From assembly GCA_029940715.1 (NCBI GenBank), contig JAPYTU010000008.1:1-34321 (forward strand): DNA of 34,321 nt, in the 5' to 3' direction. Source of the stretch: Cytophagales bacterium (GTDB lineage: Bacteria > Bacteroidota > Bacteroidia > Cytophagales > MED-G16). Shown here in pieces: positions 1-8,599 of the stretch (the first letter of the stretch is position 1; each line of letters begins with the position of its first letter). The notes beneath the pieces are model-generated. The model saw only the letters and a list, made by a program, of their open reading frames with translations, did not search any database and was not told the origin of the DNA. The translations under genes were made by a program, and so were the position numbers.

Positions 1-140
1 TTTCAAACACTTCACAATTTATTATCGTAACCCATAATAAAAGAACAATGATTAACACAGATATTATATATGGAGTTACTATGCCAGAACAAGGAGTTTC
101 TAAATTAGTTCCTGTAGATTTAAGAAATTTAAAAATGTAA
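1..140 (+). CDS. smc: SMC chromosome segregation ATPase, C-terminal end (5' partial)
   Basis: The open frame enters from the left edge (first full codon at base 3) and stops with TAA at 138-140. The 45 visible residues read like the extreme C-terminus of an SMC ATPase: a [12 protein letters not shown] stretch, where the Walker B strand is followed by the H-loop THNK, then a [18 protein letters not shown] tail typical of bacterial SMC. SMC forms the condensin core with ScpA and ScpB and organises the nucleoid. Only the tail of the C-terminal ATPase half is here; the coiled coils, hinge and N-terminal head lie outside the window. Identification rests on this short but distinctive tail. Confidence 0.85.
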   Translation, partial: SNTSQFIIVTHNKRTMINTDIIYGVTMPEQGVSKLVPVDLRNLKM

Positions 141-210
141 ATGAATATTGATAATTATCATTTAGAATTGTTTAATTAAATTATAATTTTATATAAAAAA
201 ATTAATTATT

Positions 211-1998
211 ATGTATAATGAATCAATTATCGGTGGTGAATTTTTAATTAAAGAAAGTAATCCAGAAAACATTTTTATTCCTGAGGATTTTAATGAAGAA
301 CAGAAGATGATGGCAGATGCATGTCAAGATTTTCTTGAAAAAGAAATAATTCCAAAAACAGAAGAAGTTGAAAAATGCAAACCTGGTTTAATGTCAAATC
401 TTTTAAAAAAATCTGGTGATTTAGGCTTGTTAGGTTTATCAATTTCAGAAGAATTTGGTGGAATGAATATGACCTTTAATACTAGTATGCTTATTGCAGA
501 TGTTATAGGTATTACTGGTTCATTTTCAACTGCTTATGGTGCTCATACAGGAATTGCAACACTTCCATTATACTTTTATGGAACAGATGTCCAAAAAAAA
601 AAATATTTACCTGGACTTGTCTCAGGAGATATTATGGGCGCTTATTGTTTAACAGAACCAGATTCTGGATCTGATGCTAACGCCGCTAAATCTAGAGCTG
701 TTTTATCAAAAAACAAAAAATCATATATTATCAATGGTCAAAAAATGTGGATAACTAATGGTGGTTTTGCTGATTTGCTTACTGTTTTCGCTAAAATAGA
801 TAATGATAAATATCTATCAGCATTTCTAATTGAAAAAGATTTTTCAGGGATAACCATGAATGAAGAAGAAAATAAATTAGGTATTAAAGGATCATCAACA
901 AGACAAATATTCTTTAATAACGTTTTTGTACCAATAGAGAATTTGCTTGGGCAAAGAGAAGAAGGATTTAAAATAGCTTTAAATATTTTAAATATTGGTA
1001 GAATTAAATTAGGTGTAGGGGTTTTGGGTGGATGTCGAGCTGTTATATCAAGTTCAATCCAATACTCAAATGAAAGAATACAATTTGGTGTGCCAATTAG
1101 TAGCTTTGGTGCAATTAAAAATAAAATTGCACAAATGGTAGTTAAAACCTTTTCATGTGAAGCTATTACGTATAGAGCAGGTCAAGAAATTGAAAATAAA
1201 GTTATTGAGTTTGAAAAAGAAGGGTTATCAAAAAATAAATCAGAACTAAAAGCACTTGAATTATTTTCAGTAGAATGTGCAATATGCAAAGTATATGCTT
1301 CTGAAATACTTGATTATGTTGTAGATGAAGGAGTACAAATTTATGGTGGAATGGGTTTTTCTGAAGAAGTTCCAATGGCCAGAGCATATCGTGATGCTAG
1401 AATATCAAGAATTTATGAGGGTACAAGTGAAATTAATAGACTACTTATTCTTGGAATCCTACTTAAAAGATCTGTTAAAAATGAAATTAATTTATTTAAT
1501 GAATCAAAAAAAGTTTTAAATGAATTAATGTCAGTTCCAACATTTGAAGATTACGATATAAATAATAATTTTTCTAAATATTATAATCACATAAAAAAAA
1601 TAAAAAAAGGCATATTAATTATTTTTGGTAATGCAGCATTACATTTTAAAAATAAAATTAATGAAGAACAAGAAATTCTTATGAACATATCAGATATGAT
1701 AATTGAGTTATATGCTTTTGAATCTTTAGTTTTAAGAACCAATAAAATTTATTTAAATCAACCTAATGCAATTTTATTAGAATTAGCTCAAGCTTCAATG
1801 TATGAATCTACAAAAAATATATATTCATCTGGTTTTGAGGCTTCTTGTAGTTATTTAGAAGGAGAAGAATTAAATTTTATTTTATCAGCCCTAAAAAGAT
1901 ATACTAATTATAATCCTATCAACTTAAAAGACTGCAGAAGAAAAATTGCTGATCATTTTATAAAAAAAGGAAATTATAAATTATTTAATTTATTATAA
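211..1998 (+). CDS. Acyl-CoA dehydrogenase family protein (long form)
   Basis: FAD-dependent acyl-CoA dehydrogenase of 595 residues, catalysing the first oxidation step of fatty-acid beta-oxidation (acyl-CoA to trans-2-enoyl-CoA) in the cytoplasm. Family signature 1 is at about 143-156 (AYCLTEPDSGSDA). Signature 2 with the FAD/CoA region is at about 375-410 and ends in RIYEGTSEINR, where Glu403 is in the position of the catalytic base of medium-chain enzymes. About 180 residues follow the canonical 400-residue core, as in VLCAD-like and Bacteroidota long forms, so a long-chain substrate is likely but not provable here. It lies 70 bases after smc, and its stop overlaps the next start (TAATG), so it is probably co-translated with the NSS symporter. 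No Shine-Dalgarno is visible before the ATG. Confidence 0.93.
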   Translation: MYNESIIGGEFLIKESNPENIFIPEDFNEEQKMMADACQDFLEKEIIPKTEEVEKCKPGLMSNLLKKSGDLGLLGLSISEEFGGMNMTFNTSMLIADVIGITGSFSTAYGAHTGIATLPLYFYGTDVQKKKYLPGLVSGDIMGAYCLTEPDSGSDANAAKSRAVLSKNKKSYIINGQKMWITNGGFADLLTVFAKIDNDKYLSAFLIEKDFSGITMNEEENKLGIKGSSTRQIFFNNVFVPIENLLGQREEGFKIALNILNIGRIKLGVGVLGGCRAVISSSIQYSNERIQFGVPISSFGAIKNKIAQMVVKTFSCEAITYRAGQEIENKVIEFEKEGLSKNKSELKALELFSVECAICKVYASEILDYVVDEGVQIYGGMGFSEEVPMARAYRDARISRIYEGTSEINRLLILGILLKRSVKNEINLFNESKKVLNELMSVPTFEDYDINNNFSKYYNHIKKIKKGILIIFGNAALHFKNKINEEQEILMNISDMIIELYAFESLVLRTNKIYLNQPNAILLELAQASMYESTKNIYSSGFEASCSYLEGEELNFILSALKRYTNYNPINLKDCRRKIADHFIKKGNYKLFNLL

Positions 1999-3368
1999 TG
2001 AAAAGAGGATCCTTTAATTCAAAATTAGGATTTATTTTAGCTGCTTCAGGTTCAGCAGTTGGTCTTGGGAATATATGGAAGTTTCCTTTTGAAGTTAGTA
2101 ATGGTGGTGGTGCCGCTTTTTTATTGATGTATCTTTTCTTTTGTTTTGTTTTATGCTTCCCAATTATTGTTTCTGAACTTGCTATAGGAAGAAATACAAA
2201 GAAAAATGCAATAGGTGCATTTAAAAAAATGGGCCATAAAAAATGGAATTTTATAGGAAAAATTGGTGTCTTTTGTGGGGTACTTATATTATCGTTTTAT
2301 ACTATAGTTGCTGGGTGGGTGTTAGGATATGTTATTGAAATGTTAGCTGGTAATTTTTCTATATCAAATAATTTTTCAGAGTATGTTAATGATGTGGATA
2401 AAATTTTAATTTATTCTACTCTTTTTATGTTTTTTACTGCATTAATAGTATCAAAAGGCATTGCAAATGGTATTGAAAAAGCTGCAAAAATATTAATGCC
2501 TTCATTGCTAATAATGATAATAGCATTAATAATATATGCTTTGACATTACCTAATGCAATAGATGGAATAATATTTTATTTAGTTCCAGATTTTTCTCAG
2601 ATTAATTTAACAGTTGCAGGAAATGCTTTAGGGCAAGCTTTTTTTTCACTTTCTCTTGGAATGGGAATGCTAATAACCTATGGGAGTTATGTTGACAAAA
2701 ATACTAATATTATTAATTCAGCAGCATTAATAACTTTAACTGATGTTGGTGTAGCATTTTTAGCGGGTTTAATTATTTTTCCTTTTATTTTTTCTTCTGG
2801 TATTCAAAGTGATGGTGGTCTAGGATTAATTTTTGAAGTTTTTCCTAAAATTTTTGAAGGCTTAGGAAGCATCACTGGAACAATTATTGGGTCAATATTT
2901 TTTATATTATTATCTTTTGCTGCTATTACTTCAACAATTTCATTACTTGAAGTTCCTGTTTCATTCTTGGTTGATGAATATAAAGTTCGTAGAAAATTTT
3001 CAGTATGGATTGTTGCTTTAATTATTCTTTTGATTGGAATACCATCATCTTTATCTCAAGGTAAAAATGATTTTTTTACAAACTTTATAACTTATTATGG
3101 TAAAGAAGAATCAATTGATTTTATGACTTTTATTACTGACGTATCTAATGATACACTTTTACCATTAGGAGGATTTTTAATAACAATTTATGTTTCTAGT
3201 GTGTGGAAGAAATCAAATTTATCAAGAGAAATATCTAAGGGAAATAAATCTTACCAAGGATCAATAATGGAAAAATATATAAATTTTTCAATTAACTACA
3301 TATGTCCATTAATATTGGGAACAATTTTTGTTTTGACTTTCTTTAATAAATTTTTTGGATTTTCATGA
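1998..3368 (+). CDS. Sodium-dependent transporter, NSS (SNF) family
   Basis: A 456-residue polytopic membrane protein of the neurotransmitter:sodium symporter family (LeuT fold), which uses the Na+ gradient to import amino acids or related small amines. The family-defining TM1 is at residues 11-30, with ASGSAVGLGNIWKFPF holding the unwound GNIW segment that binds Na+ and substrate. TM2 follows (GGAAFLLMYL), and about 11-12 hydrophobic segments can be counted. The start ATG shares one base with the stop of the acyl-CoA dehydrogenase (TAATG), so translational coupling is likely. The substrate cannot be told from sequence. The 3' end lies 4 bases from the stop of the convergent ABC permease gene. 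Confidence 0.93.
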   Translation: MKRGSFNSKLGFILAASGSAVGLGNIWKFPFEVSNGGGAAFLLMYLFFCFVLCFPIIVSELAIGRNTKKNAIGAFKKMGHKKWNFIGKIGVFCGVLILSFYTIVAGWVLGYVIEMLAGNFSISNNFSEYVNDVDKILIYSTLFMFFTALIVSKGIANGIEKAAKILMPSLLIMIIALIIYALTLPNAIDGIIFYLVPDFSQINLTVAGNALGQAFFSLSLGMGMLITYGSYVDKNTNIINSAALITLTDVGVAFLAGLIIFPFIFSSGIQSDGGLGLIFEVFPKIFEGLGSITGTIIGSIFFILLSFAAITSTISLLEVPVSFLVDEYKVRRKFSVWIVALIILLIGIPSSLSQGKNDFFTNFITYYGKEESIDFMTFITDVSNDTLLPLGGFLITIYVSSVWKKSNLSREISKGNKSYQGSIMEKYINFSINYICPLILGTIFVLTFFNKFFGFS

Positions 3369-3372
3369 GATT

Positions 3373-4602
3373 TTATTCAAATCTAAGAGCTTCAATAGGA
3401 TCAAGCTTACTTGCTTTCCTAGCTGGAATATATCCGCTTAAAATGCCTACAAATGTGCTAATTAAAATACCAGTAATCATCCACAACCATGGCATTATAA
3501 AACTACCTCCTCCAATGTATATTGTAACCATATTACCAAATAGTAACCCTAAAATAACACCTCCTAAACCACCTAATTGACAAATTAAAACAGATTCAAT
3601 TAAAAATTGATATTTAATAATCTTAGGTGTTGCTCCCACTGCTTTCCTAAGACCAATTTCCCTAGTTCTTTCAGTTACTGAAACTAACATTATATTCATT
3701 AGACCAATACTTGCTCCTAAAAGTGTAATAATACCAATTGCAAATCCACCAGTCTTTAAATATCCAGATATTTCATCAAGTTCTGAATCTAAGGATTCGT
3801 TTTTTTTAATAGTAAATGATAGTTCACTACCTAATGGATCTTTTCTAAGAATTTTAAATAAATAAGTAGAATAATCTATATCATCTGATAAATTTTTACC
3901 ATCATCTACTTTTATATTTATAACATAATTAGATGAAGGTCTTAATTTTCTTGCAGTTTCAATAGGAATAATAAGTCTATTATCTCCACTACCACCAAAA
4001 GAGCTACCTTTTTCCTCTAATAAACCAATAACTCTAAATTTACTTCCTCTTGCTGTAATATATTTATTAATTGGATCTTCATTATTTTTAAAAAGAGAAG
4101 ATTTAACTTCTGATCCAATTAAAACAACAAAAACACCACTTTCATTTTCAATTTTTGTAAAATTTCTACCTTTTTCTAAAATGATATTTTTTACTGAAAT
4201 ATAATTTTCATCACCAGATTCAACAGAAACATTAGGATTTGTTGTCTCAGATTTATATTTTAATTCTGCAGTTCTTGTTACTAGTGTACTAACAGTTACT
4301 AAACCTACACCTTCATACTTTTTTTTAAATTCTTTAGTTTCTATATATTTTATTGGTGGTTGATTTTTTTTTCTTATACCAGATGATCTTCCTCTATTAT
4401 TTCTTTCACTTTCAATTGTATAAATATCTGACCCTAAATCTGAAAAACTGTCAGAAATTGAACTTTTAATTCCATCTATAGATGTTAAAATACCAACCAA
4501 TGAAGATATACCTATAGATATAATTGCACAAGTCAGGAATACTCTTAATAAATTTGATTTTATAGACTGAAGGGCTTCATGTAAAAGGTGTAAATAATTC
4601 AA
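3373..4602 (-). CDS. ABC transporter permease, MacB/FtsX type
   Basis: A 409-residue inner-membrane permease of the MacB-like family. The N-terminus (about 17-43) is one membrane helix. Residues about 44-275 form a MacB periplasmic core-like domain rich in Lys, Asp and Ser. The C-terminal third is the FtsX domain, with three membrane segments and the conserved RTREIGLRKAVGA motif near 307-321. Such proteins work by mechanotransmission with an ATPase and often an HlyD-type adaptor, in export of lipoproteins, peptides or antibiotics. No ATPase or adaptor gene is adjacent, so its partners must lie elsewhere. It sits 27 bases downstream of the glutamine synthetase gene on the same strand and could be read through from it. 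Confidence 0.9.
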   Translation of the reverse strand: MNYLHLLHEALQSIKSNLLRVFLTCAIISIGISSLVGILTSIDGIKSSISDSFSDLGSDIYTIESERNNRGRSSGIRKKNQPPIKYIETKEFKKKYEGVGLVTVSTLVTRTAELKYKSETTNPNVSVESGDENYISVKNIILEKGRNFTKIENESGVFVVLIGSEVKSSLFKNNEDPINKYITARGSKFRVIGLLEEKGSSFGGSGDNRLIIPIETARKLRPSSNYVINIKVDDGKNLSDDIDYSTYLFKILRKDPLGSELSFTIKKNESLDSELDEISGYLKTGGFAIGIITLLGASIGLMNIMLVSVTERTREIGLRKAVGATPKIIKYQFLIESVLICQLGGLGGVILGLLFGNMVTIYIGGGSFIMPWLWMITGILISTFVGILSGYIPARKASKLDPIEALRFE

Positions 4603-4629
4603 TATTTTTTTAACAAATATAAATAAAAA

Positions 4630-5637
4630 TTAAAGAGCAGCTTTAGTAGTAGAAATTATAATAGAAGCAATTTTATATGGATCACCATTAGATGATGGTC
4701 TTCTATCTTCTAACCTACCTTTCCACCCATCTTCAAGAGTTCCAATAGGAATTCTTATAGATGCTCCTCTATCAGAGACACCATATGAAAATTGATTTAT
4801 AGACTGAGTCTCATGAGCTCCAGTAAGTCTTTGATCGTTGTCTGCACCATATACAGTTATGTGTTTTTTAATATTTTTTCCAAATTCATCACAAATTTTA
4901 TTAAACACCTTTTCATCACCACATGTTCTAAGAATGTTATTAGAAAAATTAGCGTGCATACCAGAACCATTCCAATCACCTTTTATAGGCTTAGGATGCA
5001 AATTAATACTAAGACCATATTTTTCAGCATTTCTTTCAGCTAGGTATCTTGCAATCCATACTTGATCACCTGCATCTTTAGCTCCTTTAGCAAAAATTTG
5101 ATATTCCCATTGACCTGTAGCTACTTCAGCATTTATTCCCTCAACATTTATACCAGCTTCTAAACATTGATCTAGGTGTTCTTCAACACAATCTCTTCCA
5201 AATGTATTTTCTGATCCAACGCTACAGTAGTATTGACCTTGAGGAGAAGGGTAACCATTTGTGGGAAATCCTAATGGTAAATTAGTATCAGGGTTCCATA
5301 AAAAATATTCTTGTTCAAATCCAAACCAAAAATCATTATCATCATCATTAATTGTAGCTCTTCCATTAGACTCATGTGGTGTAGCATCAGCATTTAATAC
5401 TTCATTCATTACTAAATAACCATTAGATCTATCAGGATCTGGATAAATTACTACAGGTTTTAACAAACAATCAGAAGCATTTCCTTCTGCTTGTTGAGTA
5501 GAACTTCCATCAAATGACCACATAGGACAATCGTCCAATTTTCCTGAAAAATTAGATTTGATCAAAGTTTTACTTCTTAAACTTTGTGTTGGTTTATATC
5601 CATCAAGCCATATGTATTCTAATTTAGATTTATTCAT
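4630..5637 (-). CDS. Glutamine synthetase, GSII (eukaryote-like) type
   Basis: A 335-residue glutamine synthetase that makes glutamine from glutamate, ammonia and ATP, the main entry of ammonium into metabolism. Length and motifs fit the short GSII class rather than the ~470-residue GSI class or the ~730-residue GSIII class that is common in Bacteroidota. The beta-grasp region has WSFDGSSTQQAEG near 40-52. The metal-binding FGFEQEYF lies near 105-112, the GDWNGSGMHANFS loop near 219-231, and the ATP/glutamate-binding NQFSYGVSDRGASIRIP near 281-297. GSII enzymes are octa- or decamers and lack the adenylylation site of GSI. A -7-like box and a 10-bp palindrome lie upstream, separately listed. 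Gene name left blank because the usage glnA/glnII is not fixed for this class. Confidence 0.93.
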   Translation of the reverse strand: MNKSKLEYIWLDGYKPTQSLRSKTLIKSNFSGKLDDCPMWSFDGSSTQQAEGNASDCLLKPVVIYPDPDRSNGYLVMNEVLNADATPHESNGRATINDDDNDFWFGFEQEYFLWNPDTNLPLGFPTNGYPSPQGQYYCSVGSENTFGRDCVEEHLDQCLEAGINVEGINAEVATGQWEYQIFAKGAKDAGDQVWIARYLAERNAEKYGLSINLHPKPIKGDWNGSGMHANFSNNILRTCGDEKVFNKICDEFGKNIKKHITVYGADNDQRLTGAHETQSINQFSYGVSDRGASIRIPIGTLEDGWKGRLEDRRPSSNGDPYKIASIIISTTKAAL

Positions 5638-5691
5638 AATTATTATATTAAAAAATTAATTTTTTTTAAATTAATAAAATAATAAGATTAT

Positions 5692-5724
5692 CAAATATAA
5701 TTATTAAGAAAATGTTGTATACAA
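5692..5724 (-). promoter_or_regulatory. Putative promoter of the glutamine synthetase gene with palindrome
   Basis: Read on the minus strand, TATATTTG (5699-5692) matches the Bacteroidota -7 consensus TAnnTTTG and lies 54 bases before the start codon. Upstream is a perfect 10-bp palindrome TTGTATACAA (5715-5724) whose TTG lies about 22 bases from the -7 box, near the -33 position, slightly longer than the usual 19-21. The palindrome could be an operator. This is a pattern match in a very AT-rich region, so confidence is moderate. Confidence 0.4.
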
Positions 5725-5794
5725 GAATATATTTTATGAAATATTTAATTTATTCTTCAATTATTAAAAATATTTAAATTAATGAATGATTGAT

Positions 5795-6379
5795 TTACTG
5801 TTTTTTTAGAATATCTGAAAATACTTTTTTAAATTTTTCAATCTTTGGAGAAATAACATAAGAACAATATGCTTGAGTTGGATTAATTTTAAAATAATCT
5901 TGATGATAATTTTCAGCTTTATAATAATTTTCTAATTTTTCAATTTTTGTAACTATTGGACTTAACCATGCACCAGAATTATCTAATTTCTCAAGATATG
6001 TTTCAGATAACTTTTTTTGTTCTAAATCATGATAAAAAATTATAGATCTATATTGTGTTCCTACATCTGCACCTTGTCTATTAAGTGTAGTTGGATCATG
6101 TGTTTTCCAAAATACTTCTAATAGTTTAATAAATGATACTTTATTAGCATCATATTTAATTCTAGTGACTTCAGCATGGTTTGTTTTTCCAGAGGATACT
6201 TCTTCATAAGTGGGATCAATTGTATTTCCTCCAGAATAACCTGATTCAACTTCAATAACACCATCAAGAAGTTCAAATATAGCTTCAGTACACCAAAAAC
6301 AACCTGAACCAAAAGTTGCATATTTTATGTTCATAAAATTTAAATTAAAAATAGCTATACAAAAAATAATTATTTTCAT
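5795..6379 (-). CDS. msrA: Peptide-methionine (S)-S-oxide reductase MsrA
   Basis: A 194-residue enzyme that reduces methionine-S-sulfoxide in proteins and free amino acid, repairing oxidative damage with thioredoxin-derived electrons. The active-site motif GSGCFWCTE has catalytic Cys27, followed by a GYSGG segment. The central HAEVTRI, YRSIIFYH and ENYHQDYF blocks are all typical of MsrA. The first 15 residues are hydrophobic (FCIAIFNLNF) and precede an internal Met16 (ATG at 6334) where homology to MsrA would begin, so either the enzyme is exported or the true start is 6334. The upstream ATG directly follows the stop of the TPR lipoprotein gene (TAAATG), which favours coupling at 6379. It is transcribed with that gene. 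Confidence 0.93.
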   Translation of the reverse strand: MKIIIFCIAIFNLNFMNIKYATFGSGCFWCTEAIFELLDGVIEVESGYSGGNTIDPTYEEVSSGKTNHAEVTRIKYDANKVSFIKLLEVFWKTHDPTTLNRQGADVGTQYRSIIFYHDLEQKKLSETYLEKLDNSGAWLSPIVTKIEKLENYYKAENYHQDYFKINPTQAYCSYVISPKIEKFKKVFSDILKKQ

Positions 6380-6964
6380 TTAATAACAATATTTTTTTTT
6401 AACATTTATAGCATCAAAATTATTTAAAGAAGCAGCTATAGAAAAATTTTTACATGCTTTATTGTCATTTTTTAATTTTAAATATATTAATCCTAGATAA
6501 TAATATGAATCAGAATAATTGCTATTTAATGATATAGAAGTATCAAAAGCTTTAACTGCATCTCCAAAATTACCTTGGTATTGTAAAGATCTACCAAGAA
6601 TAAAATATGCCTGATGAAGTTCATTATTAATTTTAATTGCTTTTTTTGAATATTTTTCTGCTAATATATAATTTGAATTCCTAATATGATGAATTGCTAT
6701 ACTCAAAGTTGCATTAGCGTTTTCATTATCTAACTCTAAAACTTTTTGATAATCTTTAAAAGCAAATTCAAATTGTTTTAATTCTTCATATGATCTGCCT
6801 CTTCTATAAATTGATTTAATATCATTTGGCTTCAAATTAATTATTTCATTATATAATTCTATTGCCCCTATAAAGTTCTTAGATACATATAAATTATCAG
6901 CATCTCTTGGTTCATCTTTTATGCAAGAAATAAACAAGAATAATATTATAATAAAATGTTTCAT
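6380..6964 (-). CDS. TPR-repeat lipoprotein
   Basis: A 194-residue protein with a lipoprotein signal (MKHFIIILFLFISC, lipobox Cys14). The rest is built of tetratricopeptide repeats, about four to five units of 34 residues from residue 22 to 190: NFIGAIELYNEI, QFEFAFKDYQKVLELD, NYILAEKYSKKAIKIN, NFGDAVKAFDTSISLN and a final partial repeat. TPR lipoproteins act as protein-protein scaffolds in the envelope; the partner is unknown. Its stop abuts the msrA start, so the two form an operon. It is divergent from the DtxR-type regulator gene, and the perfect dyad operator at 6994-7011 lies only 30 bases upstream of this start, so metal-dependent control of this operon is also possible. Confidence 0.85.
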   Translation of the reverse strand: MKHFIIILFLFISCIKDEPRDADNLYVSKNFIGAIELYNEIINLKPNDIKSIYRRGRSYEELKQFEFAFKDYQKVLELDNENANATLSIAIHHIRNSNYILAEKYSKKAIKINNELHQAYFILGRSLQYQGNFGDAVKAFDTSISLNSNYSDSYYYLGLIYLKLKNDNKACKNFSIAASLNNFDAINVKKKYCY

Positions 6965-6993
6965 ATAATGGAAATATAAAAATTAATTATTAA

Positions 6994-7011
6994 TTTTAGG
7001 CAAACCTAAAA
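6994..7011. promoter_or_regulatory. Operator-like perfect inverted repeat (DtxR/MntR-type box)
   Basis: TTTTAGG-CAAA-CCTAAAA is a perfect 7-bp inverted repeat around a 4-base spacer. It lies 12 bases before the start of the DtxR-family gene and 30 bases from the divergent TPR/msrA start. Arms of the TTAGG/CCTAA type are known for DtxR-family repressors, so autoregulation of the regulator-ZIP operon is the simplest reading. A TAATTTG -7-like box (7015-7021) follows immediately, so bound protein would occlude the promoter. Confidence 0.7.
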
Positions 7012-7023
7012 ATATAATTTGAC

Positions 7024-7692
7024 ATGTCTAATAATAAGTTAACAAAATCCGAAGAAGATTATATCAAAACTATATTTAACCTATCAGAATTTGGCAACAA
7101 ACAAGTATCAACAAATTCTATATCAAAGGTATTAAAAATAGAACCAGCTTCTGTAACAGATATGGTAAAAAAACTATCACTAAAAAAACTTATTTATCAT
7201 AAAAAATATAAGGGATCTCAAATTTCTAAGTCTGGTATAAAAGTTGCATTACAAATTATAAGAAAACATAGGTTGTGGGAAGTTTTTTTACATGAAAAAT
7301 TAAATTTTAAATGGGATAAAATACATAATATAGCTGAAGAACTAGAGCATGTTAGCTCTAATAAATTAATCGATAAGCTAGATGATTATTTAAAATATCC
7401 AAAAATTGATCCACACGGCGACCCTATTCCTAATAAATTAGGAGTTATTGAATCTACTATAAAAATTTCTTTAAGTGATTTAAAAATTTTTGAAAGTGGT
7501 ATAGTATCTAGAATAATTAAAGAAGATGATCATTTTTTTAAACTTTTAAAAAAATTAAACATACAAATAGGAACAAAAATTAAAGTAATTGAAAAATTAG
7601 AATTTGATAATTCATTAGAAATTATTATTGATAATAAAAAATTATTAATATCTAAAAAAATTGCTTCAAACATTAAAATAACTAAGATTTAA
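7024..7692 (+). CDS. Metal-dependent transcriptional regulator, DtxR/MntR family
   Basis: A 222-residue repressor that senses Fe2+ or Mn2+. Residues about 5-70 form the winged helix-turn-helix (VSTNSISKVLKIEPASVTDMVKKL), 75-140 the metal-binding/dimerisation domain and about 150-222 an SH3/FeoA-like C-terminal domain. Visible ligand candidates are Asp12 (position of D8 of Bacillus subtilis MntR), His82, Glu86, His101, Glu105, Glu108 and His109. Glu105 stands where DtxR has Cys102 and MntR has Glu99; together with Asp12 this favours manganese, although the residue matching MntR Glu11 is Lys. It is followed two bases later by a ZIP transporter gene, and a perfect dyad lies just upstream, fitting an autoregulated metal-homeostasis operon. 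Confidence 0.92.
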   Translation: MSNNKLTKSEEDYIKTIFNLSEFGNKQVSTNSISKVLKIEPASVTDMVKKLSLKKLIYHKKYKGSQISKSGIKVALQIIRKHRLWEVFLHEKLNFKWDKIHNIAEELEHVSSNKLIDKLDDYLKYPKIDPHGDPIPNKLGVIESTIKISLSDLKIFESGIVSRIIKEDDHFFKLLKKLNIQIGTKIKVIEKLEFDNSLEIIIDNKKLLISKKIASNIKITKI

Positions 7693-7694
7693 TT

Positions 7695-8516
7695 ATGGAA
7701 AATATTATAAAATTTTTTGAAAATATTAATCCAATATTGGGTGCATTTTATGCGACAATGTTTACGTTTATAGTAACCTCATTAGGTGCGTCATTTGCTT
7801 TGTTTTTTAAAAAAATGCACAGAGGAGTATTAGATGGTTTGCTTGGTTTCTCAGGTGGTGTAATGATTGCTGCAAGCTTTTGGAGTCTTCTTGCACCATC
7901 TATCGAAATGTCAAAAGGAGAAGGTTTTCAAAAGGTATTACCAGCAGCTATAGGATTTACATTAGGTGCTGTTTTAATATTTATTATGGATAAAATATTA
8001 CCTCATCTTCATATAAATTTTAAAGAAAGTCAAAAAGAAGGAATTAAAACATCTTTACATAGAACAGTATTATTAGTTTTAGCTATTACACTTCATAATA
8101 TACCTGAGGGTCTAGCTATTGGTGTTTTGTTTGGTGCAGTTGCATCAGGTATACCAGAAGCATCTATATCTGGTGCAGTAATTTTAGCTATTGGTATTGG
8201 GTTACAAAATTTTCCTGAAGGAATAGCAGTAGCTATGCCGTTAAGAAGACTAGGGTTAAGTAGATTAAAAAGTTTTTATTATGGTTCATTGTCTGGAGTT
8301 GTTGAGCCAGTTGCAGGAGTAATTGGAGCTGTTGCTGTTACATTTTTTACTCCTATTTTACCTTATGCGTTATCTTTTGCTGCAGGAGCGATGGTATTTG
8401 TTGTTGTTGAAGAGGTTATACCCGAAACACAGATAGATAAATATACTGATATAGCATCGTTAGGTTTTATTATTGGTTTTGTTATTATGATGTCTCTTGA
8501 TGTAGCTTTGGGTTAA
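7695..8516 (+). CDS. ZIP family divalent metal transporter
   Basis: A 273-residue membrane protein with about eight hydrophobic segments, of the ZIP family (GufA/ZupT-like branch), which moves Zn2+, Fe2+ or Mn2+ into the cytoplasm. The two metal-binding helices are plain: HNIPEGLAIG with His134 and Glu138, and QNFPEGIAVAMP with Asn172 and Glu175. A third motif, VVEEVIPE, is near 237-244. A histidine-containing stretch around 98-115 (LPHLHINF) lies in a loop. The start is two bases after the stop of the DtxR/MntR-type regulator, so the pair forms one operon and the regulator probably controls uptake through this protein. The metal cannot be fixed from sequence; the regulator's ligands hint at Mn. 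Confidence 0.93.
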   Translation: MENIIKFFENINPILGAFYATMFTFIVTSLGASFALFFKKMHRGVLDGLLGFSGGVMIAASFWSLLAPSIEMSKGEGFQKVLPAAIGFTLGAVLIFIMDKILPHLHINFKESQKEGIKTSLHRTVLLVLAITLHNIPEGLAIGVLFGAVASGIPEASISGAVILAIGIGLQNFPEGIAVAMPLRRLGLSRLKSFYYGSLSGVVEPVAGVIGAVAVTFFTPILPYALSFAAGAMVFVVVEEVIPETQIDKYTDIASLGFIIGFVIMMSLDVALG

Positions 8517-8561
8517 GCAAAACATATCTATATATTAAATAAACACATATTTTATGTAAGA

Positions 8562-8583
8562 TAGTATACCAACTAGTATACCA
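8562..8583. repeat. Tandem pair of a 10-bp motif (site 1 of four)
   Basis: TAGTATACCA occurs at 8562-8571 and again at 8574-8583, a period of 12 bases. It is preceded by an AAACACATATTTTATG stretch that resembles the sequence before the site at 10977. It lies 45 bases after the ZIP gene stop. Confidence 0.6.
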
Positions 8584-8599
8584 TTTGATGTAAATTATG

